Source: JAAYJR01 sp964495655
Lineage (GTDB): Bacteria > Bacteroidota > Bacteroidia > Bacteroidales > Prolixibacteraceae
Direction: 5' to 3'
Assembly (NCBI GenBank): GCA_964495655.1
Contig: CAZBWK010000099.1
Span: 1 to 14,929, forward strand
DNA length: 14,929 nt
Shown here: positions 8,208-14,800 of the stretch, in pieces
How positions within the stretch are numbered: position 1 is the first letter of the stretch
Layout of the letters: each line of letters begins with the position of its first letter
Program-made: the position numbers and the translations under genes
Notes under the pieces: model-generated
Told to the model about the DNA's origin: nothing
The model's input: the letters and a program-made list of their open reading frames with translations, nothing else
Databases searched by the model: none

Positions 8208-8238
8208 TGACAATGTCATATTACCGGGACCATTGTGA
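8208..8238. repeat. Imperfect inverted repeat between moxR and DUF58 genes
   Basis: TGACAATG (8208-8215) faces CATTGTGA (8231-8238): seven of eight positions pair across a 15-bp spacer. It lies just upstream of the candidate promoter and downstream of the moxR stop. There is no T-tract after it, so a simple terminator is unlikely. It could be an operator, an RNA processing hairpin, or chance. Confidence 0.3.
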
Positions 8239-8256
8239 CACCCTTTGATCAGTTTG

Positions 8257-9252
8257 TTAAGGAACTTCTACTGTATTCAGAATGTCAGTAATGATCTCTT
8301 CAGAAGTTATGTTATTAGCTTCTGCTTCGTAGCTAAGTCCGATGCGATGACGCATAACATCTGCACAAACCGCTCTTACATCTTCCGGAATAACATAGCC
8401 ACGCCGTTTTATGAATGCAAAAGCCTTTGATGCCTGTGCAAGGCTTATTCCTGCTCTAGGTGACGAACCATAAGAGATCATCTCCCGGTACTTATCCAGT
8501 TTATAATCCTGCGGCTCACGTGTCGCAAAGACTATATCCACAATATATTTTTGAATTTTTTCGTCCATATATACATCCCTGACAACATCTCTTGCCTGCA
8601 CAATATCGGCAGGTTGGAGAATTTTTGTTGTTTCGGGGAACTGTTTCAGCAGGTTTTGGTTTATAATTTGTTTCTCTTCCTCTTTATTGGGATAATTTAT
8701 GACCACCTTCAGCATAAACCGGTCAACCTGGGCTTCAGGAAGCGGATAAGTACCTTCCTGCTCGATAGGGTTTTGAGTCGCCATAACCAGAAATGGTTCA
8801 TCCAGTTTAAAGGTTGAATCACCAATGGTGATCTGGCGTTCCTGCATTGCCTCCAGTAAAGCTGACTGCACTTTTGCAGGCGCCCTGTTGATCTCATCTG
8901 CCAGAATGAAGTTAGCGAAGACAGGCCCTTTTTTTATTGAAAATTCTTCTCTTTTCTGACTGTAGATCATTGTTCCCAGCAAGTCGGCCGGCAGCAGGTC
9001 AGGGGTAAACTGAATGCGTGAAAATTTTGCATTGATAGTGTTAGCCAATGACTTAATTGCCAGTGTCTTTGCCAGTCCGGGCACACCTTCCAACAAAATA
9101 TGCCCGTTGGCCAGGAGACCTATCAGCAGGCTTTCGGTAAGATGTTTCTGGCCTATGATCACTTTGTTCATTTCGATAGTGATCATGTCGATAAACGAAC
9201 TTTCTTTTTGAATCCGTTCATTCAATTCTTTAATATCCACTCTTTGATCCAT
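8257..9252 (-). CDS. moxR: MoxR-family AAA+ ATPase
   Basis: AAA+ ATPase of the MoxR family, 331 aa, a typical length. Motifs visible in order: Walker A GVPGLAKT (56-63), Walker B FILADE (115-120) followed by INRAP, sensor 1 ATQNP (158-162), and the MoxR signature GTYPLPEAQVDRF (167-179) containing the likely arginine finger. The C-terminal lid domain includes SYGSSPRAG. It is cytosolic. MoxR ATPases are thought to act as chaperones that activate or assemble complexes through vWA partners, which here are the DUF58, BatA and BatB proteins encoded downstream. A good promoter lies about 50 bp upstream. The ATG at 9252 has no obvious Shine-Dalgarno sequence. Confidence 0.96.
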   Translation of the reverse strand: MDQRVDIKELNERIQKESSFIDMITIEMNKVIIGQKHLTESLLIGLLANGHILLEGVPGLAKTLAIKSLANTINAKFSRIQFTPDLLPADLLGTMIYSQKREEFSIKKGPVFANFILADEINRAPAKVQSALLEAMQERQITIGDSTFKLDEPFLVMATQNPIEQEGTYPLPEAQVDRFMLKVVINYPNKEEEKQIINQNLLKQFPETTKILQPADIVQARDVVRDVYMDEKIQKYIVDIVFATREPQDYKLDKYREMISYGSSPRAGISLAQASKAFAFIKRRGYVIPEDVRAVCADVMRHRIGLSYEAEANNITSEEIITDILNTVEVP

Positions 9253-9303
9253 ATTATTATGCTGTTTTGCTGTCTATTTCGAGAGCACGAATTTAAACCA
9301 TTG

Positions 9304-9334
9304 CAAATATAATAAGCCTTTTATTTTGTTAAAA
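9304..9334 (-). promoter_or_regulatory. Candidate promoter for moxR
   Basis: On the minus strand TATATTTG (9304-9311) matches the Bacteroidota -7 consensus TAnnTTTG exactly. It is preceded after 19 bp by TTTT (9331-9334), one base from the -33 TTTG. The predicted start of transcription near 9298 gives a leader of about 45 nt before the moxR ATG. It sits between the hsp20 terminator and moxR, which is where the main promoter of the moxR-bat cluster is expected. Confidence 0.6.
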
Positions 9335-9361
9335 TTTATTAAGCATAATATTGAGATTATA

Positions 9362-9397
9362 AAAAAATGAGGCTGTCGAACGACAGCCTCATTTTTT
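9362..9397 (-). terminator. Rho-independent terminator of hsp20 (possibly bidirectional)
   Basis: A perfect 36-bp palindrome centred between 9379 and 9380. The core arm TGAGGCTGTCG pairs with CGACAGCCTCA and is flanked by a run of seven A on the left and six T on the right. It begins 9 bp after the hsp20 stop. Read on the minus strand it is a GC-rich hairpin followed by a U-tract, a classical intrinsic terminator. The symmetry would let it stop transcription from either side. It separates hsp20 from the moxR promoter. Confidence 0.93.
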
Positions 9398-9406
9398 AAA
9401 GACCTC

Positions 9407-9847
9407 TTATGAAATTTTAATTTCTCTTGCCGGTTTTGGTTTTACTTCCTCACGCTTGGGAAGTTTTACACTTAAGATACCATCGGCATAAGATGCTGAG
9501 ATCTTGTCGCTGTCAACATCCTGTCCGGGAACAGTGAAAGACCTCTGGAATGACTGATAGCAGAATTCCCTTCTTGTATAGTTATCTTCATTCTCATTTT
9601 TCTCTTCCTGCTTTTCGGAAGAGACAGTAAGTACATTATTTTGAAAATTAATTTTGAAGTCCTTCTTGCTCATCCCCGGAGCTGCTACCTCAAGGATGTA
9701 GTCATCTTCAGTCTCTTTTACGTTCACGGCAGGCAGAGTCGTGTTGGCGCCGGAAAAGTTTGAAAGGTTCCAGTCCATCAGGTCACTGTTGAAAAAACGG
9801 TCGAATAACGACGGTAAAAAATTGTCAGATCTTCTTGCTAGTGTCAT
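9407..9847 (-). CDS. hsp20: Small heat-shock protein, Hsp20/alpha-crystallin family
   Basis: ATP-independent cytosolic chaperone that binds unfolding proteins, 146 aa. The N-terminal arm MTLARRSDNFLPSLFDRFF is typical of Bacteroidota Hsp20. The alpha-crystallin domain spans about 38-133 with VAAPGMSKKDF and the conserved ADGILSVKLP near its end. The C-terminal tail carries the I-x-I motif (I143-K-I145) used for oligomer assembly. The frame is open 21 codons further, to 9910, but the ATG at 9847 follows a strong Shine-Dalgarno sequence and gives the canonical N-terminus. The gene is monocistronic, with its own promoter and a strong terminator. The leader contains a hairpin next to the ribosome binding site. 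Confidence 0.95.
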   Translation of the reverse strand: MTLARRSDNFLPSLFDRFFNSDLMDWNLSNFSGANTTLPAVNVKETEDDYILEVAAPGMSKKDFKINFQNNVLTVSSEKQEEKNENEDNYTRREFCYQSFQRSFTVPGQDVDSDKISASYADGILSVKLPKREEVKPKPAREIKIS

Positions 9848-9854
9848 GGCTTTA

Positions 9855-9862
9855 TCCTCCTT
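9855..9862 (-). promoter_or_regulatory. Strong Shine-Dalgarno sequence of hsp20
   Basis: On the minus strand AAGGAGGA ends 7 bases before the ATG at 9847. It fixes the start codon of hsp20. It is the only near-perfect Shine-Dalgarno sequence found before a gene in this window; the others have weak or no match, as is usual in Bacteroidota. Confidence 0.85.
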
Positions 9863-9876
9863 AACTTTTAAGTTAA
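9861..9876 (-). promoter_or_regulatory. AU-rich hairpin abutting the hsp20 ribosome binding site
   Basis: TTAACTT and AAGTTAA form a 7-bp inverted repeat around a 2-nt centre. In the mRNA the 3' arm ends in the first two A of the AAGGAGGA Shine-Dalgarno sequence. A weak AU stem touching the ribosome binding site of a heat-shock gene could be temperature sensitive, or it could be a DNA operator. The core GGAGGA itself is not paired in this fold. Confidence 0.4.
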
Positions 9877-9903
9877 ACATTATTTTTTCCGGGTTATTAA
9901 CAT

Positions 9904-9936
9904 CAAACACAGTACCAGCCTGAAAACTATGTCAAA
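9904..9936 (-). promoter_or_regulatory. Candidate promoter for hsp20
   Basis: On the minus strand a TTTG (9933-9936) is followed after 21 bp by TGTGTTTG (9904-9911), one mismatch from TAnnTTTG. The predicted leader is about 50 nt and includes the hairpin and the Shine-Dalgarno sequence. No CIRCE-like long inverted repeat was seen around it. Confidence 0.4.
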
Positions 9937-10045
9937 ATGTAATCTTTAACTGCCTGATTGTCAGTATGAATGTAGCTGTTTTGAAAATATTATTGTTATT
10001 CAAAATGTTATAAACTGCCATTTTTGCATATATCAAAGACCAGTA

Positions 10046-10058
10046 AACGGTCACCGTT
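10046..10058. promoter_or_regulatory. 13-bp palindrome in the hsp20/truA divergent region
   Basis: AACGGT and ACCGTT face each other across one C, a perfect 6-bp dyad in otherwise AT-rich DNA about 58 bp upstream of truA. The shape would suit a dimeric transcription factor, but no family is recognised and only one copy is present. Chance cannot be excluded. Confidence 0.25.
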
Positions 10059-10103
10059 AAAAAATTAGCAATAGCTATATGATGTGAGCTAAGGTAAAAT
10101 ATA

Positions 10104-10111
10104 TAATTTTG
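10104..10111 (+). promoter_or_regulatory. Candidate -7 element of truA, suggesting a leaderless transcript
   Basis: TAATTTTG is an exact match to TAnnTTTG and ends 4 bp before the truA ATG at 10116. If used, transcription would begin at or next to the start codon. No TTTG is found 19 to 21 bp upstream, and no Shine-Dalgarno sequence precedes the ATG at a usable distance. Either the mRNA is leaderless or the true promoter lies further upstream. Confidence 0.35.
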
Positions 10112-10115
10112 ACCC

Positions 10116-10874
10116 ATGCAAAGGTATTTTGTACAACTTAGTTTTAAAGGAACCAACTACCACGGGTGGCAGATCCAGCCAAATGCCGTCACTGTTCAGG
10201 AAACGGTTGAAAGGGCGTTTTCAGCGGTACTGCGCGAAAAGATCGAAGTTGTCGGGGCCGGCAGGACTGATACGGGAGTTCATGCCTCCTTTTTTATTTT
10301 TCATTTTGACTCGCAGAACAGCGGGCTTGAGACAGATAGACTGGTTTACCGGCTGAACGGTTTTTTGCCTGCTGACATTGCCCTGAAGAGAATCTGGAAA
10401 GTACCTGCCGGTGCACACGCCAGGTTCAGCGCCTTATCGCGCACCTATAAATATTATATTCACAGAAAAAAAGATCCCTTTAAGACTGAGACATCCTGCT
10501 TGTTTACCGGAAGCCTTGATATAGAGAAAATGAAAGAAGGTGCAGACCTGCTGCCCATGTACTCTGATTTCACCAGTTTCAGCCGTCTCCACTCAGATGT
10601 GAAGACCCATCTGTGCAGGATTATAATGGCGGACTGGGACCAGGATGGCAATACACTGGTATTCACTATTGAAGCTGACCGGTTTTTAAGAAATATGGTT
10701 CGCGCCATAACAGGTACCCTCATTCAGTTAGGAACAGGTAAGCTGACTCCTGAGGAGTTCAGAAGTATTATTAATGCCAGAGACAGGAGACTGGCCGGTG
10801 ATTCCGCCCCGGCCAGGGGTTTGTTCTTAACAGATATAAAATATCCCGCTAATCTTATCTGTTGTAATGGTTAA
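10116..10874 (+). CDS. truA: tRNA pseudouridine(38-40) synthase TruA
   Basis: Converts uridine to pseudouridine at positions 38-40 in the anticodon stem-loop of tRNAs; cytosolic, 252 aa, usual length. The N-terminus MQRYFVQLSFKGTNYHGWQ is characteristic of TruA, with QPNAVTVQETVE after it. The catalytic aspartate is D52 in the invariant motif GAGRTDTGVHA (47-57). Later family blocks include ARFSALSRTYKYYI (tRNA and active-site contacts) and FLRNMVRAITGTL near the C-terminus. The start is fixed by homology at the ATG. It is followed 11 bp later by a hydrolase gene, so the two are probably co-transcribed. Confidence 0.96.
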   Translation: MQRYFVQLSFKGTNYHGWQIQPNAVTVQETVERAFSAVLREKIEVVGAGRTDTGVHASFFIFHFDSQNSGLETDRLVYRLNGFLPADIALKRIWKVPAGAHARFSALSRTYKYYIHRKKDPFKTETSCLFTGSLDIEKMKEGADLLPMYSDFTSFSRLHSDVKTHLCRIIMADWDQDGNTLVFTIEADRFLRNMVRAITGTLIQLGTGKLTPEEFRSIINARDRRLAGDSAPARGLFLTDIKYPANLICCNG

Positions 10875-10885
10875 TCTGATTGAAT

Positions 10886-11914
10886 ATGAAAAAGCTGAAA
10901 CGATATTTATTAATAGTCATCATAGCGCTTATTGCTGTTTACCTGTCAGGCCCCCGGCCTTCTGAACCGGAATTTGACATGAACCTGCCTTCGCTGCCAT
11001 CCAATCTTAACAATCTTGAAAGCATGATAAGTGAGAATGAGAAGGTACATAATATTAAACCTGACAATGAATCGCGTATTATACCGGCAAATGATTCGGT
11101 GTTTGAACGCACCGAATACAGCCTTCTGTATCTGCACGGTTTTTCAGCCTCCTGGTACGAGGGTTACCCGGTAAATGTGCAGTTTGCAAAGTATTTTGGA
11201 ATGAATGCCTATTTCCCGCGACTGGCTTCGCACGGACTGGATACTGTTGATGCATTGACAGACATGACACCTGACCGGTTATGGTCATCGGCCAAAGAGT
11301 CGCTGATGATTGCACGTATGATTGGCAAGAAGGTGATCCTGATGTCATCATCAACAGGCGGAACCCTTTCCCTTTCGCTGGCTGCTGCTTTCCCCGAATA
11401 TGTTGACGGGTTGATACTGTATTCACCCAATATCCGGATAAATAATAAAAGAGCTTTTTTACTTTCCAAGCCCTGGGGACTGCAGATTGCGCGTAATGCT
11501 TACGATGGCAGGTACAGGGTCACTTCGCAGGACTCAGCCTCCAAAGAGTGTGCTTACTGGTATTGTAAATACCGCCTGGAAGCGATTGTTTACCTGCAGC
11601 AACTTATTGATCATACAATGAAAAAGGAGACTTACAGCAGGGTAACCGCCCCGGTTTTTTTAGGTTATTACTATAAGGATAAAAATCATCAGGATGAGGT
11701 GGTTAAGGTGGATGCTATGCTTAAAATGTTTGACCAGCTGGGTGTTGAGAATGACCGTAAGGTAAAAGTTGCATTTCCTGATGCAGACAGTCATAATATA
11801 TGCAGTGAGCTTTATTCGGGAGCTGTAGATGATGTATTGAGAGAAACAATAAATTTCGGAAAGGATATATTGAATCTTGAACCGGCCGAAAAGAGGAGAT
11901 CAGTTAATCAGTGA
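10886..11914 (+). CDS. Membrane-anchored alpha/beta hydrolase
   Basis: Alpha/beta-hydrolase-fold protein of 342 aa with unknown substrate. An N-terminal basic stretch and hydrophobic helix (MKKLKRYLL..., about 6-22) look like an uncleaved anchor or a signal peptide, placing the enzyme outside the cytoplasm. The hydrolase domain starts near 78: LLYLHGFSASWYEG carries the oxyanion-hole HG (84-85). The probable nucleophile S156 lies in SSSTGG, where a Ser replaces the first Gly of the usual GxSxG. Candidate acid residues are D265 and D270 in YYYKDKNHQD, and the base is H303 in DADSHN. An in-frame TTG at 10880 exists, but the ATG at 10886 is preferred. It follows truA by 11 bp and its 3' end overlaps the convergent pgl gene by 15 bp. 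An esterase or lipase-like role is inferred only from the fold. Confidence 0.82.
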   Translation: MKKLKRYLLIVIIALIAVYLSGPRPSEPEFDMNLPSLPSNLNNLESMISENEKVHNIKPDNESRIIPANDSVFERTEYSLLYLHGFSASWYEGYPVNVQFAKYFGMNAYFPRLASHGLDTVDALTDMTPDRLWSSAKESLMIARMIGKKVILMSSSTGGTLSLSLAAAFPEYVDGLILYSPNIRINNKRAFLLSKPWGLQIARNAYDGRYRVTSQDSASKECAYWYCKYRLEAIVYLQQLIDHTMKKETYSRVTAPVFLGYYYKDKNHQDEVVKVDAMLKMFDQLGVENDRKVKVAFPDADSHNICSELYSGAVDDVLRETINFGKDILNLEPAEKRRSVNQ

Positions 11915-12631
11915 GGCAGCGGCTTCATCAATGAACCATATCAGAATTCCGTCGACAGGCTCAATGTAATAAGAAGGGAGAAGTGTTGCCGCTTCATCGT
12001 TACTCATAATTTCAGATATTCTGGCTGCTTTGTTTTCTCCCGTTACCATAAAAAATATTCTCCTTGCATTTTTGATAACACTGCCTGTGAGAGTCACCCT
12101 GTTCATACCTGACAAGGGGTGTTCTGTAACAGCGCACACCTTTTTATCATCAATAAGTGCTAAGTTATCCGGAAAGATAGAGGCTGTATGACCGTCATCA
12201 CCCATTCCCAGCAGGATAAGATCGAAGACAGGCAATCCTCTTGCAGAGGGAAGGTTCTGTTTGATCTCAGCAGAATAGCGAAATGCTTCCTCGTCGGGAT
12301 CATTTTCACCTTTTATCCTGTGAATATTCTCACCAGGAATATTGATATATGAAAAAAGCAGCTCTTTGGCTGTTTTATAGTTGCTGTCTTCATCTTCCGG
12401 ATGTACACAACGCTCATCCACCCACCAGAAATGTAATTTGTCCCAGGGGATAATATCTTTATGTTTTTCCACCATTATGGCAAATAGTAATTCTGGTGTT
12501 CTGCCCCCTGAAAGAGCAATATTCAATACTCCTGATCCTGTTTGAAGAGACAGGTTTTTGATCTCACGGGCAATTGCTTTGCTTACCTTTCCGGGGTTTT
12601 TATAAATTTTTACCTCTGTTGAAGATTGCAT
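11900..12631 (-). CDS. pgl: 6-phosphogluconolactonase
   Basis: Hydrolyses 6-phosphogluconolactone to 6-phosphogluconate, the second step of the oxidative pentose phosphate pathway; cytosolic, 243 aa. It is the DevB/SOL type related to glucosamine-6-phosphate isomerase, not the beta-propeller type. Key motifs: LSGGRTPE (40-47, phosphate binding), FWWVDERCV (68-76), and the block LGMGDDGHTASIFP (141-154) with the likely catalytic H148. NRVTLT follows later. It lies 22 bp after zwf, whose product supplies the substrate, so the two are co-transcribed. No Shine-Dalgarno sequence precedes the ATG. The last 15 bp overlap the 3' end of the plus-strand hydrolase gene. Confidence 0.95.
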   Translation of the reverse strand: MQSSTEVKIYKNPGKVSKAIAREIKNLSLQTGSGVLNIALSGGRTPELLFAIMVEKHKDIIPWDKLHFWWVDERCVHPEDEDSNYKTAKELLFSYINIPGENIHRIKGENDPDEEAFRYSAEIKQNLPSARGLPVFDLILLGMGDDGHTASIFPDNLALIDDKKVCAVTEHPLSGMNRVTLTGSVIKNARRIFFMVTGENKAARISEIMSNDEAATLLPSYYIEPVDGILIWFIDEAAASLIN

Positions 12632-12653
12632 GGCTATAATTTTTATTTATATT

Positions 12654-14153
12654 TTATAACTCACAAAACTCTCCGTCATTTGTCAGGTTTTTGCATGGAT
12701 ACCTCCATTCACCTCCTTCAATCAGCCTGTCTGCCTGTTCCGGTCCCCAGGTTCCTGCAGGATATCCGTAAACCGGAATTTCAGGATTATTCTGCCATGC
12801 ATCAATTACAGGCTGAACAAACCTCCATGCCTCTTCTACTGCATCGCCCCTCGAATAGAGGGTTGCGTCACCCTGCATACTGTCGAGCAACAACCTTTCG
12901 TAAGCAGAGGGCAGCCTGATATCAGAAAGGTCGGAGTAATGGAAGTCCATATTCACTGTTTGAACGTTAAATCCCCCACCCGGTGTTTTCATTCTGAACT
13001 TCAGAAGTATACCTTCGTCGGGTTGTATACGTATAACCAACTGATTATCCCTTGGTCCCGGAAGTCCGGCATTGTTAAACAGGTGATGGGGGACCTGTCT
13101 GAAATGGACAACAGCTTCAGTAACACTTGCAGGCAGCTTCTTGCCGGTTCTGATATAAAAAGGCACTCCGCCCCAGCGCCAGTTGTCGATATAGAACTTC
13201 ATTGCGACGAAAGTTTCTGTACGTGATCCGTGAGCTACACCCGGTTCATCTCTGTATCCCTTAACAGTTTGGCCGTTTATTACGGATCCCGTATACTGGC
13301 CACGGATAACATTACTTATCACATCTTTTTCAGACAGGGGATGAAGTGATTTAAAAACCTTTAATATTTCATTTCTGATGGCATCTGCCTCAATAACAAC
13401 AGGTGGTTCCATAGTTATAAAACCAACAAGCTGCAGGAGGTGGTTCTGTAACATATCGCGCAGCGCCCCTGAGCTGTCATAATAACCGCCGCGACCTTCT
13501 ACTCCGAGGGTTTCGGACGAGGTTATCTCAATCCTTTCGACATAATTACGATTCCATAACGGTTCAAAAATGCCATTGGCAAACCTGGTCACTATCATAT
13601 TCTGAACAGTCTCTTTGCCCAGGTAATGGTCAATGCGGTATATCTGATTTTCTGCAAAATAGTTTAACAGGTCGGAATTTAAATTCCTGGCCGAATACAG
13701 ATCGGTACCAAATGGTTTTTCTACGATAAGCCTCCTTGAGCATTTCGAAGACCTGCTAAGTCCGGAGACATTAAGTTTCTCTGCAATGACGCGGTAGACA
13801 GAAGGGGGGGTTGACAGGTAGAAAATACAGTTGGCATCAAGGCCTGTATCTGTGCTGAGCTTTTCAATTCTCGATTTCAGCATGATGTAGTCAGACGGAT
13901 CGCCGGTGGCAACCTGCTGGTAATACAACATCTTTTTAAACTTACCCAGGTCCTTTTCCCCGTCCAGATATTCACAAGCCTTTTCCCTGAAATCATTATC
14001 TGAAAAATTGGTGCGGGACGCCCCGAGAACGATGAATTTACCGGGCAGAAGATTTTGCCTGAACAGTTCGTACAGAGCAGGTATAAGCTTCCTTTTAGTA
14101 AGGTCGCCTGATGCACCAAAAATTACCAGTATTTGATTCTTTGGTCTCTTCAT
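12654..14153 (-). CDS. zwf: Glucose-6-phosphate 1-dehydrogenase
   Basis: Oxidises glucose 6-phosphate to 6-phosphogluconolactone and yields NADPH (or NADH), the entry step of the oxidative pentose phosphate pathway; cytosolic, 499 aa, normal length. The N-terminal Rossmann motif is IFGASGDLTKRKL (11-23), EKPFG is at 145-149, and the substrate-binding signature RIDHYLGKE is at 173-181 with K180. The likely catalytic base is H238 in the block DSSGALRDMLQNH. The open frame runs nine codons further upstream, into the preceding gene. The ATG at 14153 is preferred because it gives the usual short lead to the Rossmann motif and leaves a 14-bp gap. A weak purine-rich ribosome site (GAAAGAG) lies upstream. 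The gene that commonly accompanies this pair, gnd, is absent from the window. Confidence 0.97.
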   Translation of the reverse strand: MKRPKNQILVIFGASGDLTKRKLIPALYELFRQNLLPGKFIVLGASRTNFSDNDFREKACEYLDGEKDLGKFKKMLYYQQVATGDPSDYIMLKSRIEKLSTDTGLDANCIFYLSTPPSVYRVIAEKLNVSGLSRSSKCSRRLIVEKPFGTDLYSARNLNSDLLNYFAENQIYRIDHYLGKETVQNMIVTRFANGIFEPLWNRNYVERIEITSSETLGVEGRGGYYDSSGALRDMLQNHLLQLVGFITMEPPVVIEADAIRNEILKVFKSLHPLSEKDVISNVIRGQYTGSVINGQTVKGYRDEPGVAHGSRTETFVAMKFYIDNWRWGGVPFYIRTGKKLPASVTEAVVHFRQVPHHLFNNAGLPGPRDNQLVIRIQPDEGILLKFRMKTPGGGFNVQTVNMDFHYSDLSDIRLPSAYERLLLDSMQGDATLYSRGDAVEEAWRFVQPVIDAWQNNPEIPVYGYPAGTWGPEQADRLIEGGEWRYPCKNLTNDGEFCEL

Positions 14154-14167
14154 AATAAGCTCTTTCA

Positions 14168-14800
14168 CTATGTAACACAATAGACTATCACATTGTTTTT
14201 GTGAAAAAAATACCGGAAGCTCAAATTTACAGATATATCATTTTTCTGGTATCTGCCATAGAATTCGCCTTTTCCCTTTTTAAACCCGAAAGAGTCTATT
14301 TTAATATCAGTTTTAAAATTTATTTTTTCTTCTGAAACTAATTTGAAGGCAGCTTCTTTGGCACACCAGTACAACAGCTGTATTATATTTTCATCTTTCT
14401 TTCCTGATGAATCGGCAAGCTCCTGCCCGGTAAGCATCCTGGCGGCGATCTTTTTAACATCTCTTTTTGAAGGTTCTGCATCAATGCCCGTGTTTTTATC
14501 TGAGATCATTATCACTACCAGGTCATCTGAGTGTGAAATACTGATATTCAGGCTCAGATCCTTAAGGAAAGGTTTGCCGGCATCATTGTAAATTATTTCG
14601 TTATTGCCAGCCAGCATACATTTAAGTAATAATCTTACAGCAAGATACTCTTTTTTTCTCTTTTCATTATTAAGTAAAGAGAATTCATTTTTTTCCCTGT
14701 CTGACAGGGAAGATAAATGAAGCAATGCAGAGGCAGATTCGGTAAGTTCCCATATTCCTATCTTCCCTGCCGTGGATTCAATAATTGCTGAAAGAGCCAT
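14168..14800 (-). CDS. 4'-phosphopantetheinyl transferase superfamily protein
   Basis: Transfers the phosphopantetheine arm from coenzyme A to a serine on acyl or peptidyl carrier proteins; cytosolic, 210 aa, close to Sfp-type length. The family's metal-binding motifs are visible: TGIDAE (104-109, with D107 and E109) and WCAKEAAFK (145-153, with K148 and E149). NISISHS (85-91) supplies the conserved histidine H90 of the CoA-binding region. An early block KRKKEYLAVRLLL resembles the R-rich N-terminal motif of this family. The target carrier protein is unknown and no polyketide, NRPS or fatty-acid genes are in the window. The ATG overlaps the upstream stop as TGATG, so translation is coupled, and zwf follows after 14 bp. 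Confidence 0.92.
   Translation of the reverse strand: MALSAIIESTAGKIGIWELTESASALLHLSSLSDREKNEFSLLNNEKRKKEYLAVRLLLKCMLAGNNEIIYNDAGKPFLKDLSLNISISHSDDLVVIMISDKNTGIDAEPSKRDVKKIAARMLTGQELADSSGKKDENIIQLLYWCAKEAAFKLVSEEKINFKTDIKIDSFGFKKGKGEFYGRYQKNDISVNLSFRYFFHKNNVIVYCVT

Noticed and set aside
8208..8238. moxR intrinsic terminator
   Set aside because: The dyad has a mismatch, a long spacer and no T-tract after it on the minus strand, so termination is unlikely.
9932..10156. Small minus-strand frame across the hsp20/truA divergent region
   Set aside because: It overlaps the start of truA, has no recognisable domain and no ribosome site, and covers the predicted promoters.
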